Origin: Thalassia testudinum | Taxonomy: Eukaryota; Streptophyta; Magnoliopsida; Alismatales; Hydrocharitaceae | Reading direction: 5' to 3' | Length of the DNA: 64,000 nt | Assembly: GCA_037157565.1 (NCBI GenBank) | Contig: JAZHRO010000039.1 | Location: 48,732,001-48,796,000, forward strand | Part shown: positions 54,547 through 64,000 of the stretch, in pieces | Position numbering within the stretch: the stretch's first letter is position 1 | Layout: every line of letters starts with the position of its first letter | The notes under the pieces: generated by a model | What the model saw: the letters and a program-made list of their open reading frames with translations, nothing else | Told to the model about the DNA's origin: nothing | Database searches by the model: none | Translations under genes and position numbers: made by a program

Positions 54547-55364
54547 TCACGCCGCTCGAAGTGCAGAAATGCACCTGAAACCTCCGTCCACTAGCTGCCC
54601 GTGGAACTCGAAAGAAGGCAACTCCGGTATGGAGAAGACAATATTTCTCTCAAAGCAGTCCACCAAGGCGTGGTAAGCGGACAGCCACTCCATCCCCAGA
54701 ATTACGCCAAAGTCCTCCATCTGTATCATAATCGGGTCAGCGGGAAGGCTATGTCCCGCAACACTGACCTCGCAACCCGTGTATACCTCCTCAGCTACAA
54801 ATAGCTGACCACTCGGACCTCTGATCATGAACGGATCCTCTAACAGCATAAGTCCTGCCTCAAACTAACCACGAAACTGGCAGCGACAAACGAGTGCGTA
54901 GCGTCGAAATCGAAAAGTGTGAAAACGAGACGGCCGAAAATTGAAACCATACCTGCCACCACTGATCCTGAAGCTCTGGCATCCCTGTGTGCCAGGGCGT
55001 TGATACGCCCCTCAGCCCTAGGTGCGGACGAAGCAGCCACACTCTGCGTCGAATGGGTAGCTGCTGCCCGGTACCCTCCCCGTGACTGCTGTCCTCCTCC
55101 TCGCGCCTGGAAACCGCGGCCTCCTACTCTCCCTCTAGTGCTCGGCATGGGAAGCATCTCCTGACCTCCTACCCTAGACAGGCAGTCCCTCTTGATGAGG
55201 CCCGGATGGCCACACTGGTAGCAAAGGGGAACCCGACTCCCGCCCTCAGTGGGTCCTTGCTGTCGGCTGGGCAGGGGTCCGGTGCTAGCAGCTGGCCCCT
55301 GTCGAGGGCCCCCAAAGGCCACTGATGGCCCTGCAAAATGTGACGGCTCTCCTGCGGGCACCAC
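54547..55364 (-). pseudogene. Chromovirus zinc knuckle and aspartic protease
   Basis: The knuckle reads CYQCGHPGLIKRDC: the His of C-x2-C-x4-H-x4-C is Leu. The protease active site reads LFDFDATHSF where LFDSGATHSF is expected, so Ser and Gly of Asp-Ser-Gly are lost. The C-terminal half (54547-54849) includes FGVILGMEWLSAYHALVDC. A stop lies at about 54840. Confidence 0.85.
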
Positions 55365-55433
55365 GTGTCTGATCTCTCGTCGGCCCTGTGAGAAGTCTGG
55401 CTGATAGGGCCTCTTCCTCCCGCTGTCAATATC

Positions 55434-56306
55434 TCACGCGAACAGGTTGGTCTCTTCATATGTCATAGCTGCCTCCACCACCCTCGAGAATGTAGGCGGA
55501 TTCAGGGGTTTGACATACCCCCGAATCGCAAGCCGGAGCCCCTCGGTGAACCTCCAAAGGCACTCCTCCTCAGTGGCCACTGCTGTCGCTACGAAGCGAG
55601 ACAACTCCAGAAAACGCATGCGGTACGCCCTCACGATCATCGTTCCCTAGCGGAGAGTGTGGAACTCCCGCCTCCTCTGATACTGCCACGTCTAGGGAAA
55701 GTACTGCTCGCAGAAGAGGGTGATAAACCGGTCCCAGGTCGGCTCGTCCCTCTCCTGTCCCCAGACCGCCCTCCACCACCTGTGTGCCACGCTCTCCAGC
55801 TGGTACGTGGCAAAGGCCACGCGGCACTCCACCAGGGGGCGAAGGGTGTCAAAAACCTTCTCGATTTGCTAGAGCCAGTCCTCTGCCACGGTCAGGTCCT
55901 CATCCCCATTGAAGAAGGGGGGCTTCAGCTTCCGGAACTGTCCAAAAAGCTCGAAGTGGCGCTGAAGTGGAGATGCTGGTGCACCTCCAGCTAAAGAAGC
56001 CTTGTGCGCAGAAGTGTCGAAGGAAGGTGGGGGCAGTGGCGGCCCATCCCCTCCCCCGCATCCAGCGCCATGTCCGTAGCGTGGTCCCACAAAGGACTCC
56101 CCCTCCGCAGCCCCAGGGAGAGGCGCTCGTGGCGGCGGGTGGAGCTCCTCTCGCACGATGTCCCTTATCAGCTGGGCGAGGTCTTGGGCCTGAATGCCCT
56201 GGAGCAATGGCTGGTCCACTGAAACGTCGACCTCAACGCGCCCACCCCTCCGACCTCGTCCTCGGCCACGCCTGCAACCTGCCTTGCTAGTCCCGCATCG
56301 AGGCAC
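55434..56306 (-). pseudogene. Chromovirus gag
   Basis: The N-terminus (56306 leftward) is the basic GRGRGRRGGR-type opening of Tekay gag, but the start is GTG where ATG is expected. It continues with QAQDLAQLIRDIV and FELFGQFRKLKPPFFNGDED, then a stop at 55866. The capsid part recurs in other frames down to FLELSRFVATAVATEEECLW (55434-55640). At least two frame changes are needed. Confidence 0.85.
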
Positions 56307-56439
56307 GTCAATATGAAACGATATCTAATAGAGAAGTATAAGAACATATGTCAAAAGAAATGTTGTGGTGGCTACTCTAGTTACAGACACGTGAATTGGT
56401 CATTTTCCAGTCAATTGATTCACGTCTTGGGACGACCTT

Positions 56440-56451
56440 GCTCTCATACCA
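56440..56451 (-). other. Chromovirus primer-binding site (tRNA-Met)
   Basis: The minus strand reads TGGTATGAGAGC three bases from the 5' LTR, one mismatch to the usual TGGTATCAGAGC of initiator tRNA-Met. Confidence 0.8.
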
Positions 56452-56454
56452 TCT

Positions 56455-59159
56455 TGTTATGACCCGATTCCCGAATCCCTACGAGGCACGAGAATTGGAC
56501 CGACTCGAATAATCCCAAGACCCAATCGTCCAACGAAAAAGTAACCAAAAGAGCAGTAAAATAAACCACATTCACCATGTATATAACTAGCAGTAACAAA
56601 ATACAGCAGTAAAGAAAAGAACTACTACAGTATACACCACCACAACAATAAATAAATAAACAGGTACATAAACATGATGCTTACAATAAAAGAGTACCGT
56701 GGGTGCGACACAAGTAAAAACTACTGGGCTCTACTGGGCCTAGCACCCTCTGCAGCCGCCGGCTCTGGCTGCTCAACACCTGGTCCTGAAAAGGTAACAA
56801 AGGTGACATGTCAGCGAAACGCTGAGTAAAGTGGCAACCAAAAGCTAAGAAAAACAGTAAGGTGGACAATAGCTGTTATATTTTTAATCTCTTTCTTTAT
56901 TTTTCTATTTACTCAATTATTGAATTATTCCTCATATCTTTCTCTTGATCTTGAATATTCCTCGTGGGAATGATCTTGATTGTAGTCATTTCCGAAAAGT
57001 AGAAGTAACATGTGGTGCTCTCCTGGCCAGGAGAGTCCCCCGTGGTGGTCCTACCCTCAATCAACCACCCCAAGGTCACTGACAGACGTAACGGTGACTA
57101 CGGCACGCGCGATAAACGCACGGGTAGCTACCCTGTACTGGCACACAGTCAATCATTTCCGTTAATGGGTGAGCCCCAAAGCACAGCACGGAACCAGTAT
57201 AGGGCAGAGCCCTCTCAGTAATAGGGGTCCAACCCCTCCACAGTAGCCAAACAGGGGTCTTGGCCCTCCACAGTCCGTGCACCCTCGCCTAACTCCCTGG
57301 TTTGCCCAGTGGGCCTAACAAGTCGATGTAGGAGGGCTAGCAGAACCCGGGGCCCGTGGGGTAGCTAGTGCCCTCCCTACACTAGTAGCTCTCCTCGGTA
57401 CTGTGTACACGAGGGCCAAAAGTTGGTACAAAGTGGCCAGACCTAACCCCGGGTCCCTGGGGCGGCTAGCTCCGCTCTGCACTAAGCAGGGGGGACAGTC
57501 GCTCTCCTTGGTACTCCGTACTCAAGGGCCAGCTCACCTCCCCAATTCTATTCCATTCACTTCTCAGGAGTTCTACTCCTAATTACCCGTAGGATTCATG
57601 CTCTTTTAACTCAACCAATTAGGTTTCATCATTTCAGCTTTATATCCATATAGCCCATGTTCTCAATAGTAATTATCCATTCATAAACAGGCAGTTGTTA
57701 ACCAATTACAGGCAGTTATCGTTTCCTTTCTACTTTTCCAAGATTGCAATATATATATATTCAATCTAGTTTTCTAGTCCTAAGATTCATGCCATATCCT
57801 AGGGTCTATCATTTAATCTAGTTTTCCAGTCCTAGGATTCATGCAATACCCTAGGATCTATCATTCAATCTAGTTTTTCAGTCCTAGGATTCATGTAATA
57901 TCCTAGAATCTATTAATTATTTCACAAGTACATAATGTTTGATAAATAATTAAAGGGGCCACTCTACCTGCAAAATCAGGAGTAATGGGGGCGTTATCGG
58001 TAAGCCCGCGCGCCTCTGTAACCCCCAGAGCCACAATGGAACGGGGTCCTAACACAAGGATCAATTACAAGGAGCTACTCAGAATAGGATACAATTACTA
58101 TAAATTGGTAGAGGAACTAAATCTGAGAAGAACGAAACTTGAAACGCAGAAAACAGACTTAAAACGGACCCTAAACGGGTCAAAAATGACAAGTCTTCCC
58201 AAAATCAGATGTCTGGAACATCTTCCAGACGTCTTAAATGATGGCTTAGGTCATACCTTGATCCTGCGCGATCCTTCAGACGTCTAGAAGCCCGCTAAAC
58301 TCTCTGGACTTAATTTCTAGACGTCCGACTGTCACTCCAAACGTCTGGAGTCCCTCCCCATCGTCTGGTGCTGTGCCCAGACGTCCGATCTATGTGGGAG
58401 GGCGTGCCCTTGCGCCTTCCCGAACGAGACCTTAACGCACACGCGATCATCCTCAACACGAAATGAGGCAGAACTCCTTGGCGGGACGGCTGCATGGCCG
58501 TACATGCGAAAATAGAAAGGATCGAAAAAATATCGTACCTTTCAGACTTCTGGACCTTCCTCCAGACGACTCCTGCGTAGTTTGGTCGTATGTCTAGACA
58601 TCTGATTCGGGGAAATTTTCCCAGGTTCAGGACCTCCTCGCCCTCCGCCTGCAGCGTACGGCCGTGCCGTGCTGCGCTCGCCTGCTGCCTAACCTGTAGC
58701 AGCTCCTCCCCAGCACCACGCTCCCGCTGCGCACCCACCAGTCGGCCCTGGCTACCCTAGCGAGCCCGCACCCTTGTGATCTAGCTCTCTCCTTCTCGCA
58801 GCAGCCCCTCCTCCCCACGCACTCACAGCAGCCGCTGCTACTGCCCTCGCCCGCTCACTCTCTCGCTGACAGGAAGAAGAAGAAGAAGAAGGCGATGGAG
58901 TGAGGGTGAGGGAGAGGAGAGGGGGGTATTTGAAGGCTGCCATGGGGAGAGAGAGAGAAAAAGGTGGCTGCGCCTGCAGGGAGGAAGGAAGAGAAGAAGG
59001 AGGGCGGCGATTCAGTTTGCGCATGCATGCACGCAGACGCGAACCCGTATGCCGAAAAAGTTAAATTCCAGACGTCTGGGAAGGCTTCCAGACATCTGAC
59101 CAGACGTCTGGACCAATTCCCAGACGTCTTAAACTATGTTTGATGCCAGGGTTATAACA
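56455..59159 (-). repeat. Chromovirus 5' LTR
   Basis: 2705 bases. The three tandem units are at 57761-57914. GACGTC-type words lie at 58205-58400, 58540-58600 and 59069-59133. It has one extra ~20-base GACGTCTGG unit (59071-59090) compared with the 3' LTR. Confidence 0.9.
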
Positions 59160-61343
59160 ATCCTCCTTTATCCTGCTCCGTTCCCCATCTTCCAGGCGTC
59201 GTCCTGTCTGACTCCTCCAAGCGACCGTCGAGGAGGATAATTCTCTTTTCATTCTTTGTAATGCTTTCTAGAGTAGATTTACTACTTTCTAGTGTAATCG
59301 TTTTCTTCTTTCTAGTCGTAATGTTTAGTGTAACGAACAATCTCTCTGATAATGAATTCCTTGTTCATTCTACATCTCTTTTTGGTTTTTGTTTGTAATA
59401 TTCTCTCTCTCTCTCTCTCACACACTCTCTCTTCTATTTATTGTAAATAGATAGATAGTTTCTAAACAATTAATTTACTTCGTGACAAATAAAATGAACA
59501 CTTATTTTTAAATCAAACGTCCACCTCCCTAAGTTCGACCTGGGATTTCTATCCCGATATAAATTTTATTTGTTGAACACGAGTTCTTCGCTTTCAAACT
59601 ACAACAATAGGTTTTTCAAAACCAAATACGTTAACGTAGCAACTCGTAGCTTCAACATCGGGTATGAGTCACAAAATGGTTGTGGATTCCCAACCCAGAT
59701 AGAATACAACATGCCTAATATTGAATTAGGTTGGGAAATTGCAGGAGAACACAATGTTGAGCCACCCCTAGACCATGAATCACCAAGCTTAGAATTCCAA
59801 AACTCCTGCAATGATGAGAGTAGAACTGAACCTCTCAAGGGTGTAAATCCCGCCCCTTATTTTGATAAGGTGACCCTCGAAGGTTTTTTAGACCTTAAAT
59901 CCTAGTGATTCGTCTCACATCCTAAGCCTAGAATATGGATCTGAAACATCTTGGGAAGATTACAAGGCCCCGTATGAGGAAGATCAAAATTTCAATAGAG
60001 AATGTGATTCTGGGCCTCTTTTTGATGAATATCCCTCTCCAACATCCTCAGAGAATCAAATCAATTTTTCGGAAGTCATGCCAATCTACGATACAGAAAC
60101 CAAGGAGTTGGAAGAGTGGGGTTTCAATTGGGTCTCTTCTACCAGCTTAGAACTTGAGCCTAGACCAAATACGAACATCGTTTTGAGCTCAAAATATACA
60201 CATAGCCTAGACCCCAATCAGGTTGCCGAATCTACATAGGTGATTTGTTCTATGGTGGAACTCTTGATCTCGAATCTCATTCAGAATGTGATTTTCACAA
60301 TATCTTCGATGAATTCGAATCTGACCATAATATCTGAGAAAATCTGCTTCTTGATTACAACAAGCCAATATACGACCTCAGCTCACATGACTCATTCTCT
60401 GACTCTGATCCTGAGGTCCCGATTCCCGAGATCACTGATTTCAGTTCAGGTTCCAGTAACACTAAATCATTTCTTTTCGATCCTCAGGAACCAAAACCAG
60501 AAAATATCGAGAATGATTGCAACCCAGAGGACTCTCTACATGAGACCACCTATCATTCCTTTCTAAAAGAGCCCTCATACACAATTCTCATAGAAGCCAC
60601 CTCTTCCACATATACAGAACCGATCAAAACCCGTCTTCAACCCCGCCCCGCAACCGGACTCGATTTCTATTATGATTCACCTCTCATGAGCCGATCGCAG
60701 ATGATTCAACTCCACATCTATACCAGGCATCATACATCGATCATACCAAAAATCATTATCCATCATTCTCTGATCACCCCTATAGGGTTTCCACACCATT
60801 CACTGATCATTTTTTGGATCCCTACTCTGACCAGGCTGACTCGACTCAACCAAATCCCAAATTTACACTTCCACATCCATCCGAGCTCTATTGCATTTGG
60901 TGGGTTTCACATCTCAGGATCTACATCTATCAACCCACCAGATTGATTGGGTTTGGGCTGTAACATCAGCCCTCTGATCTTAACAAGCACCTGGTTGGAC
61001 CAACCAAGCTCTTAATCAAGGTGCTTATTTTACAAAATTTTGCTGATTTGACCTCTCCCTCTCCATCCCATGTTCCGCTCAGCAGAAGGCGTTGAATTTA
61101 GCTCTTAACAGGAGGCAACCCGTCATTTCAAAACCCCAAGATCCATCTGATTATCCATATGTACTTCACGTCTATTGCACCTTGAGTTAACCTTAGACCA
61201 GTCAATCCCACCTCTAGTACACATACCAGAGCTTGAAATCATCCACATCAGTCATTCCCAACCCATTCACCCACTCGATATATCCTGTTCTGAGTCCCTG
61301 AACCCATCACTGTTTCACACCCTCCATTTACAATGAGGACATT

Positions 61344-61365
61344 GCAAAACTTAGGCATGGGGGGG
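61344..61365 (+). other. Internal PPT copy of LARD2
   Basis: GCAAAACTTAGGCATGGGGG plus further G, same position as in LARD1, just after a GGAGGCAACCCGTC motif at about 61111-61124. Confidence 0.65.
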
Positions 61366-62660
61366 TGGTGAAGTGCATACATATAGAAACCAAGAAAAGT
61401 CAGAAGGATTCTCACAAAAAAATTCACATATGTCAAAAACACAAAAAAATTGAAAAATTATGAAAAAGAACAAAAAAATGGAGGGAAGAAAATTATGTAA
61501 GCCATAATTTATGAGAAAATAGCAAAATGTCAAAAAAGAAGCACAAAAGGAAAAAGAAAACGAGATAGTCATTAACAAGAGATTAAGGAATTAACCGAAG
61601 TTCTAGACCACATCAAGAATAGAAAAAAAAAAAGTGCTAATAAGACATAAAAAGATATTAGTAGGGACGTTGATCTTAGGCCTTTTAGGCTAGACTCTTA
61701 GGCTTAAAAATTCACGTACCCACTAAGATTTGGATAATCCTCAAGAGGTTGGGGAAAATGCGAAGCTTAAGTATTAGATCTAAGGCTTAGGGAGTATTCG
61801 GCCTCGTTAACTGACCTTCGATTTGCGGGACTCGGTAACCTAAGCACCTCAATCCACACACAATCTGGTTCAGTGCGCATAACTATCAAAATCACTCAAA
61901 AGCATTTAATGTTCTAAAAAAAGTCACCTAGATTAGGAGCAACCAATCAACACAAGTTGATTTAGATAAGTTCCCGACGTAGAGAGGTGGAAAATTCCCC
62001 TCGAAGATGCGTAACAACACATCCTCTCCTCGGTGCTTGTCTCGTAGGATATTTACATATCCTACCGGGGGCATGTAAGCACTCTGCTGGTTCAGATACC
62101 ATGGGCGACATTATCACGAAATGTCGATTGCCAGGGTCTGGATTCGGCCATGGAATGCCATGGGCGGGATTATCTCGAAAGCCAGGGTTCTGGGGGTTGC
62201 CATGGGTGGTGTTATCACAAAGCATCAATTGCTAGGGACCTTTGAGGATTGATGATGGGGACGAGGAATTCGATACAGACCGTGTTGAGAAGCCAATCCA
62301 AAGCTAGAAATAAAAAGAAAAGAGAGAAAAAAACTCTCCAAACAAGTAAATCCTCTATCTCTCTCATATAAAAAACACACTGCAGATTGAACCAAGAATA
62401 AAATATGTCTCAAGCACGGGTGCTTTAACCGTGGAGTCCAATGAACCCTAGAATAGTTCCTGCAGGCCTTAAAAACCTTCACGGAGGACTGAGGCTAAAG
62501 CTGGCTAGGTCCGGATCTTGGTTGGCACTTGAGTACCTCTAGGCCTACTGTCAGCATTCTAACCTAATCAAAAGAAAAAGAAAAGCACTTATCATAACTG
62601 TCGAAGGAAACTCGGGGTCTAGAACAGAAGTTAAAACCTTGAAATTTTGCTAAGGGACTA

Positions 62661-62682
62661 GCAAAAGTTAGGGATGAGGGTA
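62661..62682 (+). other. LARD2 polypurine tract
   Basis: GCAAAAGTTAGGGATGAGGG followed by TA and the 3' LTR start. The G-run is interrupted compared with LARD1. Confidence 0.65.
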
Positions 62683-64000
62683 TAATGAGAGCCTCATCAT
62701 GAGCCCTAACTATCCCATTTTGACCTAAGAAAGAGAATAAGAGCTCCTACATAACCTGGAGAAGGACCTAATTCAAGGAATTTATGTTCTGAGAAGAAAA
62801 CATGAAATAAAGGATAAAACTGCAATTTTACCATTACAGTACGTAAACGAGATTTCTCAGAGGCAAAACATAGGTCAAATGGTCTGAATAAGATAAAAAG
62901 TGGGTTGGTTCAGTCAGAAATGGGTTATTGTGAGATCTGAGAATTAAATGACATCGTGTAACCCTAAAACAAACCTACTTAATTCCACATGGTTCTGGTC
63001 ATGATAAAATTCAACTAAACCCTCCAAAATTCATGGAAAAATATCCCCTAGGGCTTATAACCTTCAAATTGGCCTTTAGAACCTATTTTCACCTAAATAA
63101 GGGTCCTAGCTAATTATCTGACCAAATTTGGATTTTTGTGTAAAATGTCTAGTCAAACATGGTCAAACCTAAAATCCAACTTCATCATTGGATTCTTTAG
63201 ATCCAAATTAGGTTTGTACCAAAATTTGGACCTAAGGGGAGGTCATCTTGACCTACTTTGCAAAATAGTCCACCTAATTACATTTTGATCCTTATCTTTT
63301 GAAAACCATTGCACAAACCCCGCAAACTTCCTCGCCACTCTTACAATTAGGTCCCTCCGCCATTACAGTGGAGGAATCCTACTCCAGCGAGGAATGGAGG
63401 GGGAGTACTCCCTAATTCCTCAGAGATCTCCTCCCAGATTTAGAAGGGAGATTCTATGAGGAATTCCCTTCAATCTGAGCATGGTACCAATCTCTGATTC
63501 GCACCCAATCTCTCATGCGAACGCACGAGAGATTTGGGTCTCCAACGATTTCATCTCCAGCGAGGTCTCAAGCTTCCAAGCATAAGAGTCCCTGCCAACG
63601 ACTATAAAAGCACCACCACCTCCGGCCGCATCTCTTTTGCTTGACTTGGCCGGAGATTCACCCTAATTTCGTCCCTTCTCCTCTAGCCAAGGGTCCAACG
63701 AGCTCCAACGTGCCCTCCTCATCTTTCTCATCGCTCTACCACAATACCAGTGGCAGAGCCATCTTCACCACCTTCCTCCGCATCGTGCAATACCCGCGCG
63801 TGCATCTCCAGCCCTTTCGTCATCGCCACTCTCCCTCCTTTGGACGTCTTCTCCGGCGGCGGCAAGTATGGCTAGCTGCCTCCTCTCCCCCTTCATACAC
63901 TTTGCTAGGTTAGAATTACTCCTCTCTCTCCCCTCTTCATTTCCCCTCTCTTAATTTCTACTATCACGCACCGCCAACCATAGACCACCTCCACCTTCTC
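62683..64000 (+). repeat. LARD2 3' LTR, first 1.3 kb
   Basis: Begins TAATGAGAGCCTCATCATGA, so the terminal TG has become TA. Collinear with 43027 onwards, with the palindrome at 63503-63539 (one bulge and one mismatch) and TATAAAA at 63603-63609. It leaves the window before the purine tract. Confidence 0.88.

Larger units (their letters stand above)
48782..59159 (-). mobile_element. Tekay/Del-type Ty3/gypsy chromovirus, complete but dead
   Basis: LTRs 48782-51462 (3') and 56455-59159 (5') both run TGTTA.GACCCGATTCCCGA to GGTTATAACA. Flanks are atctt (48777-48781) and atcct (59160-59164), a one-mismatch duplication. Internal coding on the minus strand follows the order gag, protease, RT, RNase H, integrase, chromodomain. 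The LTRs have diverged visibly (substitutions and indels), and stops occur in every domain, so insertion is old. No recognisable PPT remains beside the 3' LTR. Confidence 0.95.
47602..59657 (+). mobile_element. Solo LTR, family B, split by the chromovirus
   Basis: Flanked by exact tcggg (47597-47601 and 59658-59662). It starts TGATGTAAACATGTTTACAT and ends CTTCAACA. Removing the chromovirus leaves about 1.67 kb, homologous to the copy at 28848-30666 in opposite orientation. It has TATAAAA at 48586-48592 and a hairpin at about 48398-48430. No primer-site insertion is present at its 3' end, unlike the other copy. Confidence 0.88.
47206..60950 (+). pseudogene. LARD2 copy of the family-A ORF, split and frameshifted
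   Basis: 47206-47601 encodes MKDRIIEDALKFYENEE and a helical domain clearly homologous to LARD1 (IEIEKLHNFEYLQCLTNP). The protein continues after the insertion at 59663 with GCGFPTQIEYNMPNIE and ends near 60950 with a CIWWVSHLRIYIYQPTRLIG match. Most changes are conservative (K/R, D/E, I/L/V). An 8-base deletion upstream of 47206 and frame changes near 59895 and 60235 break it. It retains roughly 75 residues (about 60370-60590) that are absent from LARD1, so the LARD1 ORF is probably an internally shortened form. Confidence 0.75.
43027..64000 (+). mobile_element. LARD2: older family-A element, plus strand, runs past the window end
   Basis: 5' LTR 43027-45963, primer site 45967-45984, leader, ORF remnant (47206-47601 and 59663-60950), internal PPT 61344-61365, PPT 62661-62682 and the first 1.3 kb of the 3' LTR (62683-64000). 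The ORF is split by the family-B solo LTR plus chromovirus (47602-59657). The internal region is collinear with LARD1 but diverged, with frameshifts. It lies head to head with LARD1, 186 bases away, in the same copia LTR. Confidence 0.9.

Overview
The window is repeat-dense nuclear DNA from a plant, almost certainly a flowering plant with a TE-rich genome. Evidence: plant L1-type LINEs with an ORF1 zinc knuckle and a C-terminal RNase H, a Tekay/Del-type Ty3/gypsy chromovirus with a chromodomain, a Ty1/copia fragment, a FAR1-like Mutator (MULE) transposase relic, and LTR elements primed by plant tRNA-Asp. I see no intact host protein gene, tRNA, rRNA or CRISPR array. I cannot name the species.

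Layout. 1-2960: 5' part of a minus-strand LINE (LINE-1). About 2961-20918: an old AT-rich block with a broken FAR1/MULE transposase (4481-5540), an AGCT-rich unclassified segment (5541-7573), a solo LTR of 'family A' (7574-10262), and a 9.2-kb insertion of LINE-B (10893-20132, 13-bp target duplication) that itself holds another family-A solo LTR (11519-14211). 20919-30815: LINE-2, split by a family-A solo LTR (22666-28201) that holds a second one (24593-27398), and by a 'family B' solo LTR (28848-30666). 30816-43026: a truncated minus-strand copia whose LTR was hit by a complete, very young family-A element (LARD1, 32955-42840, minus). 43027 to the window end: a second, older family-A element on the plus strand (LARD2), whose ORF was split by a family-B solo LTR (47602-59657), which was in turn split by a complete but dead chromovirus (48782-59159).

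The most interesting object is family A. It is a non-autonomous LTR retrotransposon (LTRs 2.7-2.9 kb, tRNA-Asp primer site, PPT plus an internal PPT copy) with no recognisable gag or pol. Instead it carries one long acidic ORF of unknown function, open for 543 codons from its first ATG in LARD1 and recognisable in decayed form in LARD2. Its LTRs carry a large palindrome, usually about 80 bp upstream of the TATA box, whose arms vary between copies while pairing is kept, and further hairpins downstream. One of these, a GACGTCTG hairpin followed by TTAAA, recurs in the same orientation in two otherwise unrelated LTR families here (family B and the chromovirus).

These parts do not form a host pathway. 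Their relation is stratigraphic: each insertion breaks an older one, and several target-site duplications (gctaa, tcggg, aatat, aggcc and the 13-bp LINE duplication) are exact. Family A presumably relied on proteins of an autonomous Athila/Tat-like relative that is not in this window.
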